Notes: a model not told the origin generated them from the letters alone. Numbered from the stretch's first letter, positions 26,071-36,387 are shown. The stretch: DNA of 64,000 nucleotides from Aphanothece sp. CMT-3BRIN-NPC111 (GCA_019359765.1 JAHHGU010000009.1:62001-126000); one strand, 5' to 3'. Translations and numbers: made by a program.

Positions 26071-26535
26071 ATTAATCTTCTGGCAACAAACTGTATTCTT
26101 TCTCAAATACCTTTCCTCAAGAAAGTGAAGTTCATTGGCATTTTATCCTCATTTATAACTCAGCTTCTTTCACACCTGCCCGGAAACATTTATTCAAAAC
26201 TGATGCCATAAAATCTCGATTCAAGCTGTTCGCAACATTAAGAGTTGGCGAGCTATTGACTTTTATAGATAATTATGATCCACATAAAACTGAAACGGAA
26301 TGTGGCAAAAAATTAAGATTCATTGCGAGAGTAGGAAAGAGGGAGCGCGATCGCTAAAGCCTGTATCACAATCATCAAGACCACTACAACCACTTTTCCC
26401 TGTTTACAAGCAAAGTCATACTTGGCAGCGCAGTCAAAGGGATATTTGAGACAATCTGAGACAATTAGCCATTGAAATCAATTATTTCCGCCCCCTCTAG
26501 ACACTAAATTAGTAATCAACACAAGGGAGAACTCT
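26071..26535. other. Intergenic region upstream of chlB
   Basis: The 465 bases between rph and chlB hold the start-less frame at 26076-26357 and, in the last 150 bases, the probable chlB leader. The ribosome binding site AAGGGAGA lies just before ATG 26536. No other structure is evident. Confidence 0.4.
26076..26357 (+). pseudogene. Open frame without start codon, possible gene remnant
   Basis: A stop-free frame of 93 codons lies between the TAA at 26073 and the TAA at 26355 and has no usable ATG or GTG. The translation looks protein-like (for example LLTFIDNYDPHKTETE and FKLFATLRVGELL) but I do not recognise it. It is probably the C-terminal part of a lost gene; a chance open frame is possible. 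Confidence 0.35.
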
Positions 26536-28062
26536 ATGAAATTGGCTTATTGGATGTATGCAGGTCCCGCCCACATTGGCACCCTGCGCGTCGCCACTTC
26601 CTTTAAAAATGTCCATGCCATCATGCACGCGCCACTCGGCGATGACTACTTCAACGTCATGCGCTCAATGTTAGAGAGGGAACGCGACTTCACACCAGTA
26701 ACCACCAGCGTCGTCGATAGGCACGTTCTTGCCCGTGGTTCTCAAGAAAAGGTGGTAGACAACATCACTCGTAAAGATGATGAAGAACATCCCGATCTGA
26801 TTGTGCTAACTCCTACTTGCACCTCCAGCATTCTGCAAGAAGACCTAGAAAACTTTGTGGAGAGGGCATCACTGGAGACAAAATCGGATGTGCTGTTGGC
26901 TGACGTGAATCACTACCGCGTCAACGAACTCCAAGCGTGCGATCGCACTTTAGATCAAATTGTGCGCTTCTACATTGAGAAAGCCCGCAAACAGGGCAAC
27001 CTGCCAGAAGGCAAAACTGAAAAACCCTCAGTTAACATCATCGGTATTTCTACCCTCGGTTTCCACAACCATCACGACTGCACCGAGTTAAAGCGGCTGA
27101 TGGCTGACTTGGGCATTGAGGTAAATGCGGTAATTCCAGACGGCGCTTACGTTCACGAACTCAAAAACCTGCCTAAAGCTTGGTTTAACCTAGTGCCTTA
27201 TCGGGAAATTGGCTTAATGGCCGCTAATTACCTTGAGCAAGAATTTGGGACACCTTATATCGATATCACCCCGATGGGTGTGGTAGAAACAGCTCGTTGC
27301 ATCCGCAAGATTCAGCAAGTGATTAATGCTCAAGGTGGTGATGTTAACTACGAAGACTACATCGACAACCAAACCTTGCATGTATCTCAAGCCGCTTGGT
27401 TTTCTCGCTCCATCGACTGTCAGAACTTAACCGGGAAGAAAGCTGTGGTGTTTGGTGATAGCACCCATGCTGCTGCCATGACTAAGATTTTGGCGCGTGA
27501 AATGGGGATTCACGTCGTTTGGGCTGGAACTTACTGCAAGTATGATGCTGAGTGGTTTAAAGAGCAGGTAAGTGAATACTGCGACGAAGTGATTATCACC
27601 GAGGATCATGGTCAAATTGGAGATGCGATCGCTCGTGTCGAACCATCTGCCATCTTCGGCACCCAAATGGAACGCCACGTCGGCAAGCGGTTAAATATCC
27701 CCTGCGGCGTGATTGCAGCACCAATTCACGTTCAAAATTTCCCCATCGGATACAAGCCATTCTGCGGTTATGAAGGCACAAATCAAATTACAGATTTGAT
27801 CTACAATTCCTTCACTTTGGGGATGGAAGATCACCTGTTAGAAATCTTTGGCGGACATGACACCAAAGAAGTAATTACCAAGGGTATTTCAGCTGGTTCT
27901 GATCTAGGCTGGAATAAAGAAGCCCAAATAGAACTGAATAAAGTTCCTGGCTTTGTCCGAGGTAAAGTGAAGCGCAACACTGAGAAGTTTGCCCGCGATC
28001 GTGGCTTCAATGAAATTACCTTAGAAGTGATGTACGCAGCGAAAGAAGCAGTCGGCGCGTAA
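26536..28062 (+). CDS. chlB: Light-independent protochlorophyllide reductase subunit B
   Basis: ChlB (508 residues) pairs with ChlN to form the NB component of DPOR, which reduces the D ring of protochlorophyllide in the dark using electrons from ChlL. The product starts [20 protein letters not shown], has [15 protein letters not shown] with a cysteine near the cluster site, [16 protein letters not shown], and the small C-terminal domain ending [19 protein letters not shown]. Length is exactly typical. chlL and chlN are not adjacent. A hairpin terminator follows at 28079. Confidence 0.98.
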   Translation: MKLAYWMYAGPAHIGTLRVATSFKNVHAIMHAPLGDDYFNVMRSMLERERDFTPVTTSVVDRHVLARGSQEKVVDNITRKDDEEHPDLIVLTPTCTSSILQEDLENFVERASLETKSDVLLADVNHYRVNELQACDRTLDQIVRFYIEKARKQGNLPEGKTEKPSVNIIGISTLGFHNHHDCTELKRLMADLGIEVNAVIPDGAYVHELKNLPKAWFNLVPYREIGLMAANYLEQEFGTPYIDITPMGVVETARCIRKIQQVINAQGGDVNYEDYIDNQTLHVSQAAWFSRSIDCQNLTGKKAVVFGDSTHAAAMTKILAREMGIHVVWAGTYCKYDAEWFKEQVSEYCDEVIITEDHGQIGDAIARVEPSAIFGTQMERHVGKRLNIPCGVIAAPIHVQNFPIGYKPFCGYEGTNQITDLIYNSFTLGMEDHLLEIFGGHDTKEVITKGISAGSDLGWNKEAQIELNKVPGFVRGKVKRNTEKFARDRGFNEITLEVMYAAKEAVGA

Positions 28063-28078
28063 TTTCTGAACACAATAG

Positions 28079-28101
28079 AGGCATCCCTTGTGGATGCCTT
28101 T
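28079..28101 (+). terminator. Rho-independent terminator after chlB
   Basis: An eight-base stem AGGCATCC (28079-28086) pairs with GGATGCCT (28092-28099) across a five-base loop and is followed by TTT. It lies 17 bases after the chlB stop. Confidence 0.8.
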
Positions 28102-28287
28102 CAATTCTCAATACCTTGAAGCAAATGTTATTTTGACTTTTGCAAGAAGCCTAATACAGCGCTTTGCATCTAAAAGGACTACACACCTCTCCAACTCTCC
28201 GCTTACTAAGGAGAAAGTGCGCTAAGCGCGGGTGGGGTATTTCTGTACTTCACCAAGTTGCAATTTGCCGTAAATCAATAGCTTAGT

Positions 28288-29100
28288 ATGACTTACTCAT
28301 CTCTAAGTGCTTACAAACAGCATATTATTAATGATTTTAATAACCGCCAAAACTACGATAATGAGTTTCATAGACGGGCTTCAACTCGATTAGTAGAGTT
28401 GGCAAAATTACAACCAGGTCAGCAAGTTCTAGATATCGCTACTGGAACGGGTCTAGCGGCTATTGCTGCGGCTCAGGTTGTTGGTTCTACAGGTCGTGTT
28501 TTAGGAACTGACTTTGCTTCGGGAATGTTACAGCAAGCCCAGCAAAAAGTTGCGGCTTTGGGGCTGACTAATATCAGGTTTGAGAAAGCAGATGCAGATG
28601 AGCAAGAATTTCAGGAGAACCAATTTGATGCCATCTTATGTTCATCTGCACTCGTATACCTGACAGATATTCCGACAGCGCTTAGTCGATGGCATAATGC
28701 ACTGAAACCAAGGGGAGTTGTTGCATTTTCCTGTCTTGCAGAAACTTCCCCAACTGCGTCTGTTTTGTTTCGGAAAGTGGTACAAAAATATAGCATCACT
28801 ATCCCGAATCCCAATGAGTTAATGGGAACACCTGAGAGATGTTGCCAAATACTCGAAACGATTGGGTTTGAAGACATCGCCATCACAACAGAGCAATTTG
28901 GCTTCTACTTGCAAGATGCGGAAGTTGGGTGGACTGCCAATGCGGAGAGTGCATTTGGGCTTCAGGATGCGAAATGGTCAGTGGAACAGTTTGAGCAGTG
29001 TAAGCAGGAATACTTTACAGAGATAAAGAAAGCTTCAACGAAAGAAGGCTATTGGAATGATGTGACTATGTTCTTTGTAACAGCCCATAAATATTATTGA
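28288..29100 (+). CDS. Class I SAM-dependent methyltransferase
   Basis: The 270-residue protein has the Rossmann methyltransferase motifs: VLDIATGTGLAAIAAA near residue 50 (motif I), GTDFASGMLQQA (motif II acid), and DAILCSSALVYL (motif IV). It resembles the UbiE/Methyltransf_11 and arsenite/phytoplankton-type families but no substrate is obvious. It is monocistronic, after the chlB terminator. Confidence 0.85.
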   Translation: MTYSSLSAYKQHIINDFNNRQNYDNEFHRRASTRLVELAKLQPGQQVLDIATGTGLAAIAAAQVVGSTGRVLGTDFASGMLQQAQQKVAALGLTNIRFEKADADEQEFQENQFDAILCSSALVYLTDIPTALSRWHNALKPRGVVAFSCLAETSPTASVLFRKVVQKYSITIPNPNELMGTPERCCQILETIGFEDIAITTEQFGFYLQDAEVGWTANAESAFGLQDAKWSVEQFEQCKQEYFTEIKKASTKEGYWNDVTMFFVTAHKYY

Positions 29101-29432
29101 AGCGGTGGCATCATTAATAGTTATGCTAGCAGTTGCAGGGTAACGTCCCTGGTCAGCTCAAGATAGGTAATAAATATAGTATAGCAATCGCCATAATGGA
29201 AGAGTGACAATAGACATCAGCCCTGTGCGCTAGAAGTGCTGCTCTCACGCTTGAACGGCTATTAGCTAATTGCTATAACGCTTATCGCGTCCTGGAACAA
29301 AAGTGCATAGACGTAGCAAAATTTTAACTATGCCACTAAATCAACCCATTAGCAAATTACTTTCAGAGTTACAGATGTGTGGATTGCGGGGTTGAGATTG
29401 GAAACTTCTTATTTTTAATAAATTGTCTTTGT
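29101..29432. other. Intergenic region between convergent genes
   Basis: This 332-base stretch separates the methyltransferase from a convergent gene. I find no reading frame, hairpin or RNA gene that I can support. Confidence 0.35.
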
Positions 29433-30443
29433 TCATAACCTTATGGGTGGTCGGCACACTGATTTGATTGGTTGTGGTAACGAATTTGGTTGGGTTAATG
29501 CCTGTTGGAAGCCTTTCTCTTTTGGAGACGCTGAGGTGATCGTTGGGAAACCGACGCAGAGATCAAATACATAGGCAATGGAGCGATAGCGGAGAGGTTG
29601 CTCTGAGTTTCGATAACCCAATCCACCCCGCATCAGACCCTGTATATCAAAATTTCCGTCAATGATGACCAGCATTAGCGGTCGCTCTTTATCCAAACCC
29701 GGAAATCTGCCAAACCCTAGTTTAGGCAACTCATCGGCTGTAACTCTCCTAGAAAGGGCAACTCGCGGCGTTCCGCTCAAAGCACGAACACGAGCATAGG
29801 TATGGTTTAGGGCAAACTGTCCTACTTCTTCCGGGGAGGAATTAACATCAGGATATCTGGCAAATAAAGCCTGATACTTTCTGGCCTTAGTTTGACGAGT
29901 CTCAGCAGGTGAGCCTGGAGAGACAGAAAAGTTCCAAGCATAAGCGAATTTGCGATCGCGCTCGTCAGCAAAGCGCATTTCGACAGTATGCTTGCCCAGC
30001 GAAAACTGTTGAAGTGTTCCAAAAGAAATTATCCCAGCTTTATTGTAAGTATCGTAATTTGGGTTAATTTTTGCTTGTGTGGTTACATCCACACCATCAA
30101 CCAGCAGTTGAAGTGTAATCTGATCGATTGAATTAACTCCCTGCGACTTAAAAATTACACTTATATACTCTTCGGGATTAACGCTGGTTTTATTCTCATC
30201 GGGGCTAATTCTGAGAAGCTGAGATGGCCTTTGCTTTTTGGCAGTCTGTAATCGTAATGAATTTGAACGAACGTTTGAAGATTGGGCTAACAGAAGTGTT
30301 TTTAATGGCAGCGTTTTAGCTTCTGTTGACAGAGGCCTTTGAGCTATGGATTTTTGGGGCTGCGCTTCCACTACGCTGCTAGTGAGAGTGGCTAATATTC
30401 CCAACCCTGCCACAAAAGGGACTAGGCGTTCTAGTTTATTCAC
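29433..30443 (-). CDS. Secreted hypothetical protein with Ig-like region
   Basis: The 336-residue product has a signal peptide ending near VVEAQPQ. Residues about 75-180 (PDENKTSVNPEEYISVIFKS, TLQLLVDGVDVTTQAKINPN, KHTVEMRFADERDRKFAYAW) look like an Ig-like beta-sandwich of the type seen in bacterial surface proteins. The C-terminal half has no motif I recognise. It lies alone, convergent with the methyltransferase gene. Confidence 0.6.
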   Translation of the reverse strand: MNKLERLVPFVAGLGILATLTSSVVEAQPQKSIAQRPLSTEAKTLPLKTLLLAQSSNVRSNSLRLQTAKKQRPSQLLRISPDENKTSVNPEEYISVIFKSQGVNSIDQITLQLLVDGVDVTTQAKINPNYDTYNKAGIISFGTLQQFSLGKHTVEMRFADERDRKFAYAWNFSVSPGSPAETRQTKARKYQALFARYPDVNSSPEEVGQFALNHTYARVRALSGTPRVALSRRVTADELPKLGFGRFPGLDKERPLMLVIIDGNFDIQGLMRGGLGYRNSEQPLRYRSIAYVFDLCVGFPTITSASPKEKGFQQALTQPNSLPQPIKSVCRPPIRL

Positions 30444-30542
30444 AATTTTTTATTCAACTGTAGTTACTCAACAGATACTCTCTAGGAGTACAACCTATGC
30501 TAGCCCACTTGAGTAAAGTTATAAGGCGATCGCACTAGAAAA

Positions 30543-30806
30543 TTAATTCTCTTCATCATCAGGCAACCTTTCTATCTCGTCAGCAATTAGTGTCTGAAAA
30601 TCATCACCGCAGTGAGTATGGAGATAAACCGCAGTAGCTAGCAGTTCTGCTAGAATCTCAGCTTGTTGGTTAGCACTCAGATTGTGTAACTGAAGCTGGT
30701 TGATTAAGGCTTGTACTTTCAGACATTCTGCACCTAATTCCGCAATCAAGGTACTGAGAGTTGAATTAGTGACAGGAATAGGGTGATCGTTAAGAAGCAT
30801 AGTCAT
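30543..30806 (-). CDS. Small conserved hypothetical protein
   Basis: The 87-residue acidic, mostly helical protein has no signal or membrane segment. Its start overlaps the stop of the 61-residue upstream gene by four bases, so the two are translationally coupled. The pairing of two tiny genes recalls toxin-antitoxin layouts, but neither sequence matches a family I know. Confidence 0.5.
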   Translation of the reverse strand: MTMLLNDHPIPVTNSTLSTLIAELGAECLKVQALINQLQLHNLSANQQAEILAELLATAVYLHTHCGDDFQTLIADEIERLPDDEEN

Positions 30807-30988
30807 TTTCCCAATCGTTTACGAGCCTGTTGAATCGCCTTTTCAAAAGCGCGAATTTCTGCCTGCCAATGCTTGATTAAACCTTCGTCAGGAAAATCCT
30901 TCTCGAATTCTAGTCTAATCTTGTTCTGATGTTCAGCAATCCGCTGGGTCAAGGAACGAATCGCTTTTTTGTGGTTTTTATTACCCAT
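30803..30988 (-). CDS. Small conserved hypothetical protein, basic
   Basis: The 61-residue product begins MGNKNHKKAIRSL and is highly charged and helical (IRAFEKAIQQARKRLGK). It precedes the 87-residue gene with a four-base overlap. It is divergent from the Ser/Thr kinase gene. Role unknown. Confidence 0.5.
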   Translation of the reverse strand: MGNKNHKKAIRSLTQRIAEHQNKIRLEFEKDFPDEGLIKHWQAEIRAFEKAIQQARKRLGK

Positions 30989-31113
30989 AGGAATAGAGGA
31001 TACACTTCACCGCTTGACCAAGGCTTTAGTTGAGCAAATGATGGCGGATCGGGTAAGTTTCCCCTCTGTTGTGTAGAATCGAGAAAGCTTTTGTCTTTTC
31101 ATGCTTGTATCCG

Positions 31114-32838
31114 GTGTCTGTTGCTAGTGCTGCCTGCTGCATTAATCCCGACTGTCCGCGTCCCTCTGTCCAGCCTTGGGGAAACAAGTTTTGCAACAGT
31201 TGTGGGGCATCGCTAGAACTGAAAAATCGCTACATTCCTCTCCAACGACTGGGTTCGGGGGGGTTCGCCACTATTTACACAATTTGGGATTTACAAGCGA
31301 AAACAGAGCGAGTGCTGAAGGTGTTGGTAGAAACCTCGCCCAAGGCGCTGGAACTATTCGAGCAAGAGGCAGCTGTTTTAGCGAGTTTGCGGCATCCCGG
31401 CGTTCCTAGAGTGGAGCCAGATAGCTACTTTCATCTGAAGCTAGTCTTACCACAGGAGCGAATGTTGCCTTGTCTGGTGATGGAAAAAATCGACGGCCAG
31501 ACATTGCAAGATATTCTCTGCCAATATCCTCAAGGGTGTCCAGAGGCATCTGTGCTGAACTGGCTGAAACAGGCACTGGAAATTTTAGGCGAGTTGCACC
31601 GACGTCAGATTATCCACCGGGACATCAAACCATCCAATTTGATGCTGCGTAAGGATTCAGGGCATCTGGTGACAATTGATTTTGGGGGAGCAAAACAAAT
31701 TGGGTTGGTTAGACGGGGTAAAGAGGTAAGTTCGACGCGCTTAGTTTCTCCTGGGTATAGTCCACCAGAACAAATTGCTGGTAGTGCCGTGGGGCCACCA
31801 GCAGATTTCTATGCCTTGGGTCGAACGATGATTCATTTGCTCACCGGGAAGTATCCTGCGGATTTGGAAGACCCCGTGACTGGGGATTTAAGGTGGCGCA
31901 ATTACGCTCAAGTCAGTCCAGCTTTGGCAGATGTGCTGGATGAAATGGTGCTGGCTGATGCCTACAAACGACCAGCAACTGCCGCCCAAATTCAGGCGCT
32001 GCTAGCTGGAATTTCCACTATGAAGACGACGCCCAGCTGGGCAGCGACAAAGGCACCGTTGTCTTTATATGAAGCGATCGCTAAATTTGTCGGCAGCGGG
32101 CTGAAGCTGTTATTGTTTGCGATCGCACAATTAACTAAAGCGCTGGCAAAGACTACTCTGTTTATTTTGCGGGCGATCGCCTCATTTGTGCGAGCCTGCT
32201 TGGATACGGTTTGGGAGATGCTTCTGGGAGGAATTGGAGCTATTTTTGGTACAACCGCTGGGTTTTTGTTAGCTTATTTGACGCTCTTTGCAGGTTTTAT
32301 CGCTCAACAGTTACCTCCTAGGGTTTCAGGAGAACTAAGTGCAGTGGGGCCACAAATTGTTCTGTTTGCGCTGGCAGGGTTGGGAACAGCGGTTGGTCTG
32401 ACCGAGGCAGGAGGTTTTGGTCAACGTCGGCGTTCCTTAGTGGCTGGGCTGATCAGCGCCTTGGGCTATGGATTAGCATGGTTAATTTTTTTGCAGGCAG
32501 CTACCGATCTTGATCAGGTGCAGCGTTTTATGGCTTTGATTACCATCGCCGTTACTTTTCTAACATTGGGTTTGGGGCTACCCAGCCATCACTTGGTTCA
32601 CTCCTTGGTCGCCACAGGTGGCACTGCCACTGTTTTTGCTGCTCTAGTGAATTTCTTCCCAATCCATGATGTCCTTGTTAACTTCTTATCTATCTCTACT
32701 ACAGGCAGCTTGCCCGACTTGGGAAGCAGCCTCGCTTTTTTTAGTTTTTTTAGTCTCCTGGGCGTGACTATAGCCTTCTGGTTGGGGGTAAGCTATTACG
32801 TGGTTGTGCCTTTCCTGCGTTGGTTGGGTTGGCGTTAG
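31114..32838 (+). CDS. Ser/Thr protein kinase with N-terminal zinc ribbon and membrane segments
   Basis: The product has about 574 residues. I favour GTG 31114; the frame extends to TTG 31069. A zinc-ribbon (CCINPDCPRP and CNSCG) opens the chain. The kinase has the Gly loop LGSGGFATIY, a Lys in VLKVLVE, HRDIKPSNLM, DFGGAKQI and a PPEQ motif, all intact, so it should be active. From about residue 320 on come several hydrophobic helices (LLLFAIAQLTKALA, GTTAGFLLAYLTLFAGFI, FFSLLGVTIAFWLGV), which anchor it in the membrane. Such kinases are common in cyanobacteria; the target is unknown. Confidence 0.88.
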   Translation: MSVASAACCINPDCPRPSVQPWGNKFCNSCGASLELKNRYIPLQRLGSGGFATIYTIWDLQAKTERVLKVLVETSPKALELFEQEAAVLASLRHPGVPRVEPDSYFHLKLVLPQERMLPCLVMEKIDGQTLQDILCQYPQGCPEASVLNWLKQALEILGELHRRQIIHRDIKPSNLMLRKDSGHLVTIDFGGAKQIGLVRRGKEVSSTRLVSPGYSPPEQIAGSAVGPPADFYALGRTMIHLLTGKYPADLEDPVTGDLRWRNYAQVSPALADVLDEMVLADAYKRPATAAQIQALLAGISTMKTTPSWAATKAPLSLYEAIAKFVGSGLKLLLFAIAQLTKALAKTTLFILRAIASFVRACLDTVWEMLLGGIGAIFGTTAGFLLAYLTLFAGFIAQQLPPRVSGELSAVGPQIVLFALAGLGTAVGLTEAGGFGQRRRSLVAGLISALGYGLAWLIFLQAATDLDQVQRFMALITIAVTFLTLGLGLPSHHLVHSLVATGGTATVFAALVNFFPIHDVLVNFLSISTTGSLPDLGSSLAFFSFFSLLGVTIAFWLGVSYYVVVPFLRWLGWR

Positions 32839-33086
32839 GAATGTGGGGCGCGATAGCGCTAGCGCGCCGCAAGGCGATCGCACTTTCTCCTCCCCTACTC
32901 TCAGGCGATCGCATTTTGCTATGCCAGTTGAATTTACCCACATTAATCAACACGCAACAGTAAAAATATTCAGAGTTGTGGTATTATTAACATAATGGAA
33001 AAGGCGCGCCTATATAATATGCACTACAAATGATTGGCGCTGAATTTTTGACAATATATGATGCGATCTAGTAAAGGTAATCGCAT

Positions 33087-33293
33087 TTACAAAAAATCAA
33101 CAGCGATCGCTGCCTCTATTTCCCCCTGTGAAGCTTTGAGACTCGCCAGACAGTGCAACGTCCCCGCCTTTCTGTGACTATCGCCAAGGCGTTCTGTAAT
33201 TTCCAGAGATTGCTGGTAGAGTGCGATCGCATACTCATACCAAATCCGCTTTGGTAGCACCCTTATCCTTGAGGGGCAGAAGCTAATCACCAA
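33087..33293 (-). pseudogene. Remnant of a tetratricopeptide repeat protein
   Basis: The 68-codon frame contains one good TPR-like unit (YEYAIALYQQSLEITERLGD, then HRKAGTLHCLASLKASQGE) typical of long cyanobacterial TPR proteins, and nothing more. It starts and stops without the rest of such a protein on either side. I read it as a fragment left by deletion rather than a working gene. Confidence 0.6.
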
Positions 33294-33388
33294 GAGGAAT
33301 TGGCTACTTTAGTAATTAGCCTTAATAAACCGGATTTTGTATCCTATCTCTTTATTAGAGAATTTAATTTTCTTGCTATGGTTAAGAT

Positions 33389-34108
33389 TTAGTTATTAGA
33401 CTTTTTCAAAAACAACTCTATATACACTTCATTTATAGAATGAAGATTCATGTAGTAAAGGAGAGCGTTAATAAAGATAACGATTCCAGTCATTTCTAAA
33501 AACTCCTCAATAGTTACCAATAGTTGATATGTAAAATTTTTCTCCCCATATACCGCCGCATAGTTACCATTAATCATTTCCAGACCGATAGCACCAAAAA
33601 CATAGACAAGACCAGCAACTATAAACAATATTCGTACTTTTAAAGGTAAATGAAAAATGAATTTTATATATGAAATGGCCAAAATAACAACTAAAATTCC
33701 GATAGGAATTACCCAGCTAAAATGAAAGAAACCGCTCAAATTAAAAAATTTCCGCAAAGGTTTATTTAGAAGATCATGAAATCCCAATAACTCATCTAGA
33801 GATAAATACAAGAAAACCCATGATAAAATTTTCCATTTTCTAGCATAACGAGCAATCTTAGTTTGCGGAGCATTTCCAATAAGAGCTAACAGTATTGAAG
33901 AAAATAATAATGCTAAACCAGAATATACAGTGGGCAAGCTGCCTTCGGCATCAACATTGAATCTATTGGCAAATGTATCGCGAGAAGGGAAATCAGCAAG
34001 AAAGTAGACAGTAAATTGACCTATTAGGGATAGTAAATTAAGAAGCAATACTAAACTGATTAAAAATCGATTCACTTGTGCACGAGAAGCTAGAACAGTA
34101 AATCTCAT
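33389..34108 (-). CDS. Multi-pass membrane protein, unknown
   Basis: The 239-residue protein has about six hydrophobic segments (for example RFLISLVLLLNLLSLIGQFT, LALLFSSILLALIG, WVIPIGILVVILAISYI, ILFIVAGLVYVFGAIG). Conserved-looking polar residues lie in LSLDELLGFHD and VTIEEFLEMTGI. I recognise no named family. It is AT-richer than its neighbours and stands between two degenerate fragments, so it may be an accessory gene. Confidence 0.55.
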   Translation of the reverse strand: MRFTVLASRAQVNRFLISLVLLLNLLSLIGQFTVYFLADFPSRDTFANRFNVDAEGSLPTVYSGLALLFSSILLALIGNAPQTKIARYARKWKILSWVFLYLSLDELLGFHDLLNKPLRKFFNLSGFFHFSWVIPIGILVVILAISYIKFIFHLPLKVRILFIVAGLVYVFGAIGLEMINGNYAAVYGEKNFTYQLLVTIEEFLEMTGIVIFINALLYYMNLHSINEVYIELFLKKSNN

Positions 34109-34452
34109 AAATTTGAAGCTATATAGCGGTTCTCAAGCAGATGAGTTACAGTAACAACCAACAATGATAAAAGCAATGCTAATTTCTACTACCGGGACTT
34201 AGATCTTTTCCAGCTGTTAAACAGTCTGGACCCCCTCTGCCTTATGCAGAGGGGGTGAGTGCACAAAAATACCTGAAACCTTTGTCCATGCTAGATTTAT
34301 CTTTATCCGAGCTAAAAGATTTCTCTGCCTGGATTTGAAGTCATTTTTGAGGTATATTTTGTCTTAGTACATTAATGTGAACTTAATCTTATTTTAATTA
34401 TTCTCAGAAATGTTTAATTTAGATAAAATACTTTACATTCAAGCCGAACTTG
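34109..34452. other. Intergenic region with hairpin
   Basis: About 340 bases lie between the membrane-protein start and the transposase remnant. They hold the strong hairpin at 34231-34255 and otherwise AT-rich sequence without a gene. Confidence 0.4.
34231..34255. repeat. GC-rich perfect hairpin
   Basis: Ten-base arms CCCCCTCTGC and GCAGAGGGGG surround the five-base loop CTTAT. There is no T run on either side, so it is more likely a repeat of palindromic type than a terminator. Confidence 0.85.
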
Positions 34453-34779
34453 TTACCTTCGCTTGTACAGACTAGATACCTTGCGACCATCAACCAGTTT
34501 CCGGTCACGGCGCACGCCAACGACAGCATGATATCTGAGGTGGCGAATTTCTTGCAGAAATTCCACACTCCCAAACGCAGTATCTGCCAACACCATGACT
34601 TGAAAGCGACGAGTTAAGGTTTTCGGCAATCGCCGTACCAACCGCAACCCTAGTTGTGCAGGTGAAGTTGTACCTTTGCCCCGAAACGCTGGAAAATTCC
34701 AAGAAAATAATAATAATCCGGCTTTCCCCCCGCTGTGGGGAGGGGTTCTTCTAGCTCTTATGATAGGAAAAAGCTTCAT
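34453..34779 (-). pseudogene. Transposase fragment (DDE type)
   Basis: The 108-codon frame encodes the central part of a DDE transposase: RLVRRLPKTLTRRFQVMVLA, then DTAFGSVEFLQEIRHLRY and GVRRDRKLVDGRKVSSL, a pattern found in cyanobacterial IS4-like transposases. The rest of the element, including its catalytic Glu and terminal repeats, is missing. It lies 19 bases before the amidohydrolase ATG on the opposite strand. Confidence 0.75.
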
Positions 34780-34797
34780 GCACTTATAATTATATAG

Positions 34798-35985
34798 ATG
34801 CTGACTCGTATCAAAGACTTAGCTCAAAAACTAGCGCCTCGCTTAATTGAAATTCGGCGTCATATTCACTCTCACCCAGAACTAAGCGGTCAAGAGTACC
34901 AAACAGCGGCTTATGTTGCTGGTGTTCTTTCTTCCTGCGGCATCCATGTACAAGAAGCAGTGGGTAAAACTGGGGTCGTTGGGGAATTAGAAGGTCAAGG
35001 CACCGATCGCAGAGTGTTGGCAATTCGCACAGATATGGATGCCCTGCCAATCGCGGAACGCACCGGCCTTGACTTCGCCTCGCGGCAACCTGGGATAATG
35101 CACGCTTGCGGTCACGATGTCCACACTACGGTTGGTTTAGGTACGGCAATGGTGCTGTCCCAGTTGGGAGACGCTTTGCCTGGGAATATGCGCTTCTTGT
35201 TTCAACCAGCAGAAGAGATTGCCCAAGGTGCCAGCTGGATGGTGGCAGATGGGGCAATGGATAAGGTCAGTGCTATTTTTGGCTTGCACGTTTTTCCCTC
35301 TATTCCCGCTGGCTCACTAGGAGTTCGCTATGGAGCATTGACGGCAGCCGCAGACGAACTAGAAATTACCATTATGGGCGAGTCTGGTCATGGGGCGCGT
35401 CCCCATGAGGCAATTGACGCTATCTGGATAGCCTCACAAGCGATCACCACCCTTCAGCAAGCGATTAGCCGCACCCAGAATCCATTGCGACCGATGGTGC
35501 TAACGATTGGTAAGATTAACGGCGGTAGGGCACCGAATGTAATTGCGGATCGCGTGGAAATGATGGGAACAGTGCGATCGCTCCATCCAGAAACTCATGC
35601 AAACTTACCAGAGTGGATTGGGCAAATTGTGGAAAATGTTTGTAATACCTACGGTGCCCGTTGTGAAGTAGACTACAAGCGCGGGGTGCCAGGAGTGCAA
35701 AACGATACCGCCTTGACTCAGTTGTTAGAGGCAGCAGCCAAGGAAGCTTGGGGGTCTGATCGCGTCCAAATCTTACCCGAACCTTCTCTAGGCTCCGAAG
35801 ATTTTTCCTTGTACCTACAACACGCTCCTGGTATGATGTTTCGCTTGGGAGTTGGATACCAGGACAAACAAAACTACCCCTTGCACCACCCTCAATTTGA
35901 AGTCGATGAATCCTCCATTCTCACAGGCGTCGTCACCCTCGCTTACACCGCCTACAAATATTGGCACTCGAACCTGAGCTTGTAA
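34798..35985 (+). CDS. M20 family amidohydrolase (N-acyl amino acid / IAA-amino acid hydrolase)
   Basis: The 395-residue cytosolic metalloenzyme cleaves N-acyl amino acids. Metal motifs are present: IRTDMDALPIAERTG, HACGHDVHTT near residue 105, PAEEIAQGA, GLHVFPSIPAG and the C-terminal GSEDFSLYL. The dimerisation domain contains GESGHGARPHEAIDAI. The start is ATG 34798. Substrate specificity (acetyl, indole-acetyl or hippuryl) cannot be told from sequence. Confidence 0.92.
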   Translation: MLTRIKDLAQKLAPRLIEIRRHIHSHPELSGQEYQTAAYVAGVLSSCGIHVQEAVGKTGVVGELEGQGTDRRVLAIRTDMDALPIAERTGLDFASRQPGIMHACGHDVHTTVGLGTAMVLSQLGDALPGNMRFLFQPAEEIAQGASWMVADGAMDKVSAIFGLHVFPSIPAGSLGVRYGALTAAADELEITIMGESGHGARPHEAIDAIWIASQAITTLQQAISRTQNPLRPMVLTIGKINGGRAPNVIADRVEMMGTVRSLHPETHANLPEWIGQIVENVCNTYGARCEVDYKRGVPGVQNDTALTQLLEAAAKEAWGSDRVQILPEPSLGSEDFSLYLQHAPGMMFRLGVGYQDKQNYPLHHPQFEVDESSILTGVVTLAYTAYKYWHSNLSL

Positions 35986-36099
35986 AGTTGATGCCTCAGC
36001 AAAAACTTTCTAACCGCAGGGGGATTAGCTGTTGCTGATCTGCTAATAGTCTATTTATGGATGATATAGCAACTAAAAGACGATTTTACGTCCCAAATC

Positions 36100-36354
36100 A
36101 TGGCCTCACCTACACCTCTCAAAGACACAGAGTTAATTGACTGTGCTAAAGCAAACGCCAAGCAGGGAGTTGAAACTGCTGCCCATCTTTGCGGTTATGG
36201 TCAGGATATCGCCACTTTTAAGCACGAATTAAAAAAAGCCTGCGATCGCATCGGTGTCCAATTTAATGAAATGAGTGATCTGATTACTGACCAGCAGAAT
36301 ATTATATCATCTGGTGGCTTTGAGGTTGCTCCTGATACGCCCTCGGAACTTTAA
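36100..36354 (+). CDS. Small conserved hypothetical protein
   Basis: The 84-residue protein starts MASPTPLKDTELIDCAKANA and is helical, with no signal. It follows the amidohydrolase on the same strand after 114 bases. Its composition and start site look real (plus strand, HIP1 site inside the frame), but I can name no family. Confidence 0.5.
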   Translation: MASPTPLKDTELIDCAKANAKQGVETAAHLCGYGQDIATFKHELKKACDRIGVQFNEMSDLITDQQNIISSGGFEVAPDTPSEL

Positions 36355-36357
36355 TAG

Positions 36358-36386
36358 TTTTGAGTTTTGAGTTTTGAGTTTTGAGT
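36358..36386. repeat. Heptamer tandem repeat (TTTTGAG)n
   Basis: About four copies of TTTTGAG follow the stop of the 84-residue gene. It is the complement of the ACTCAAA array at 3278. Confidence 0.9.
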
Positions 36387-36387
36387 T

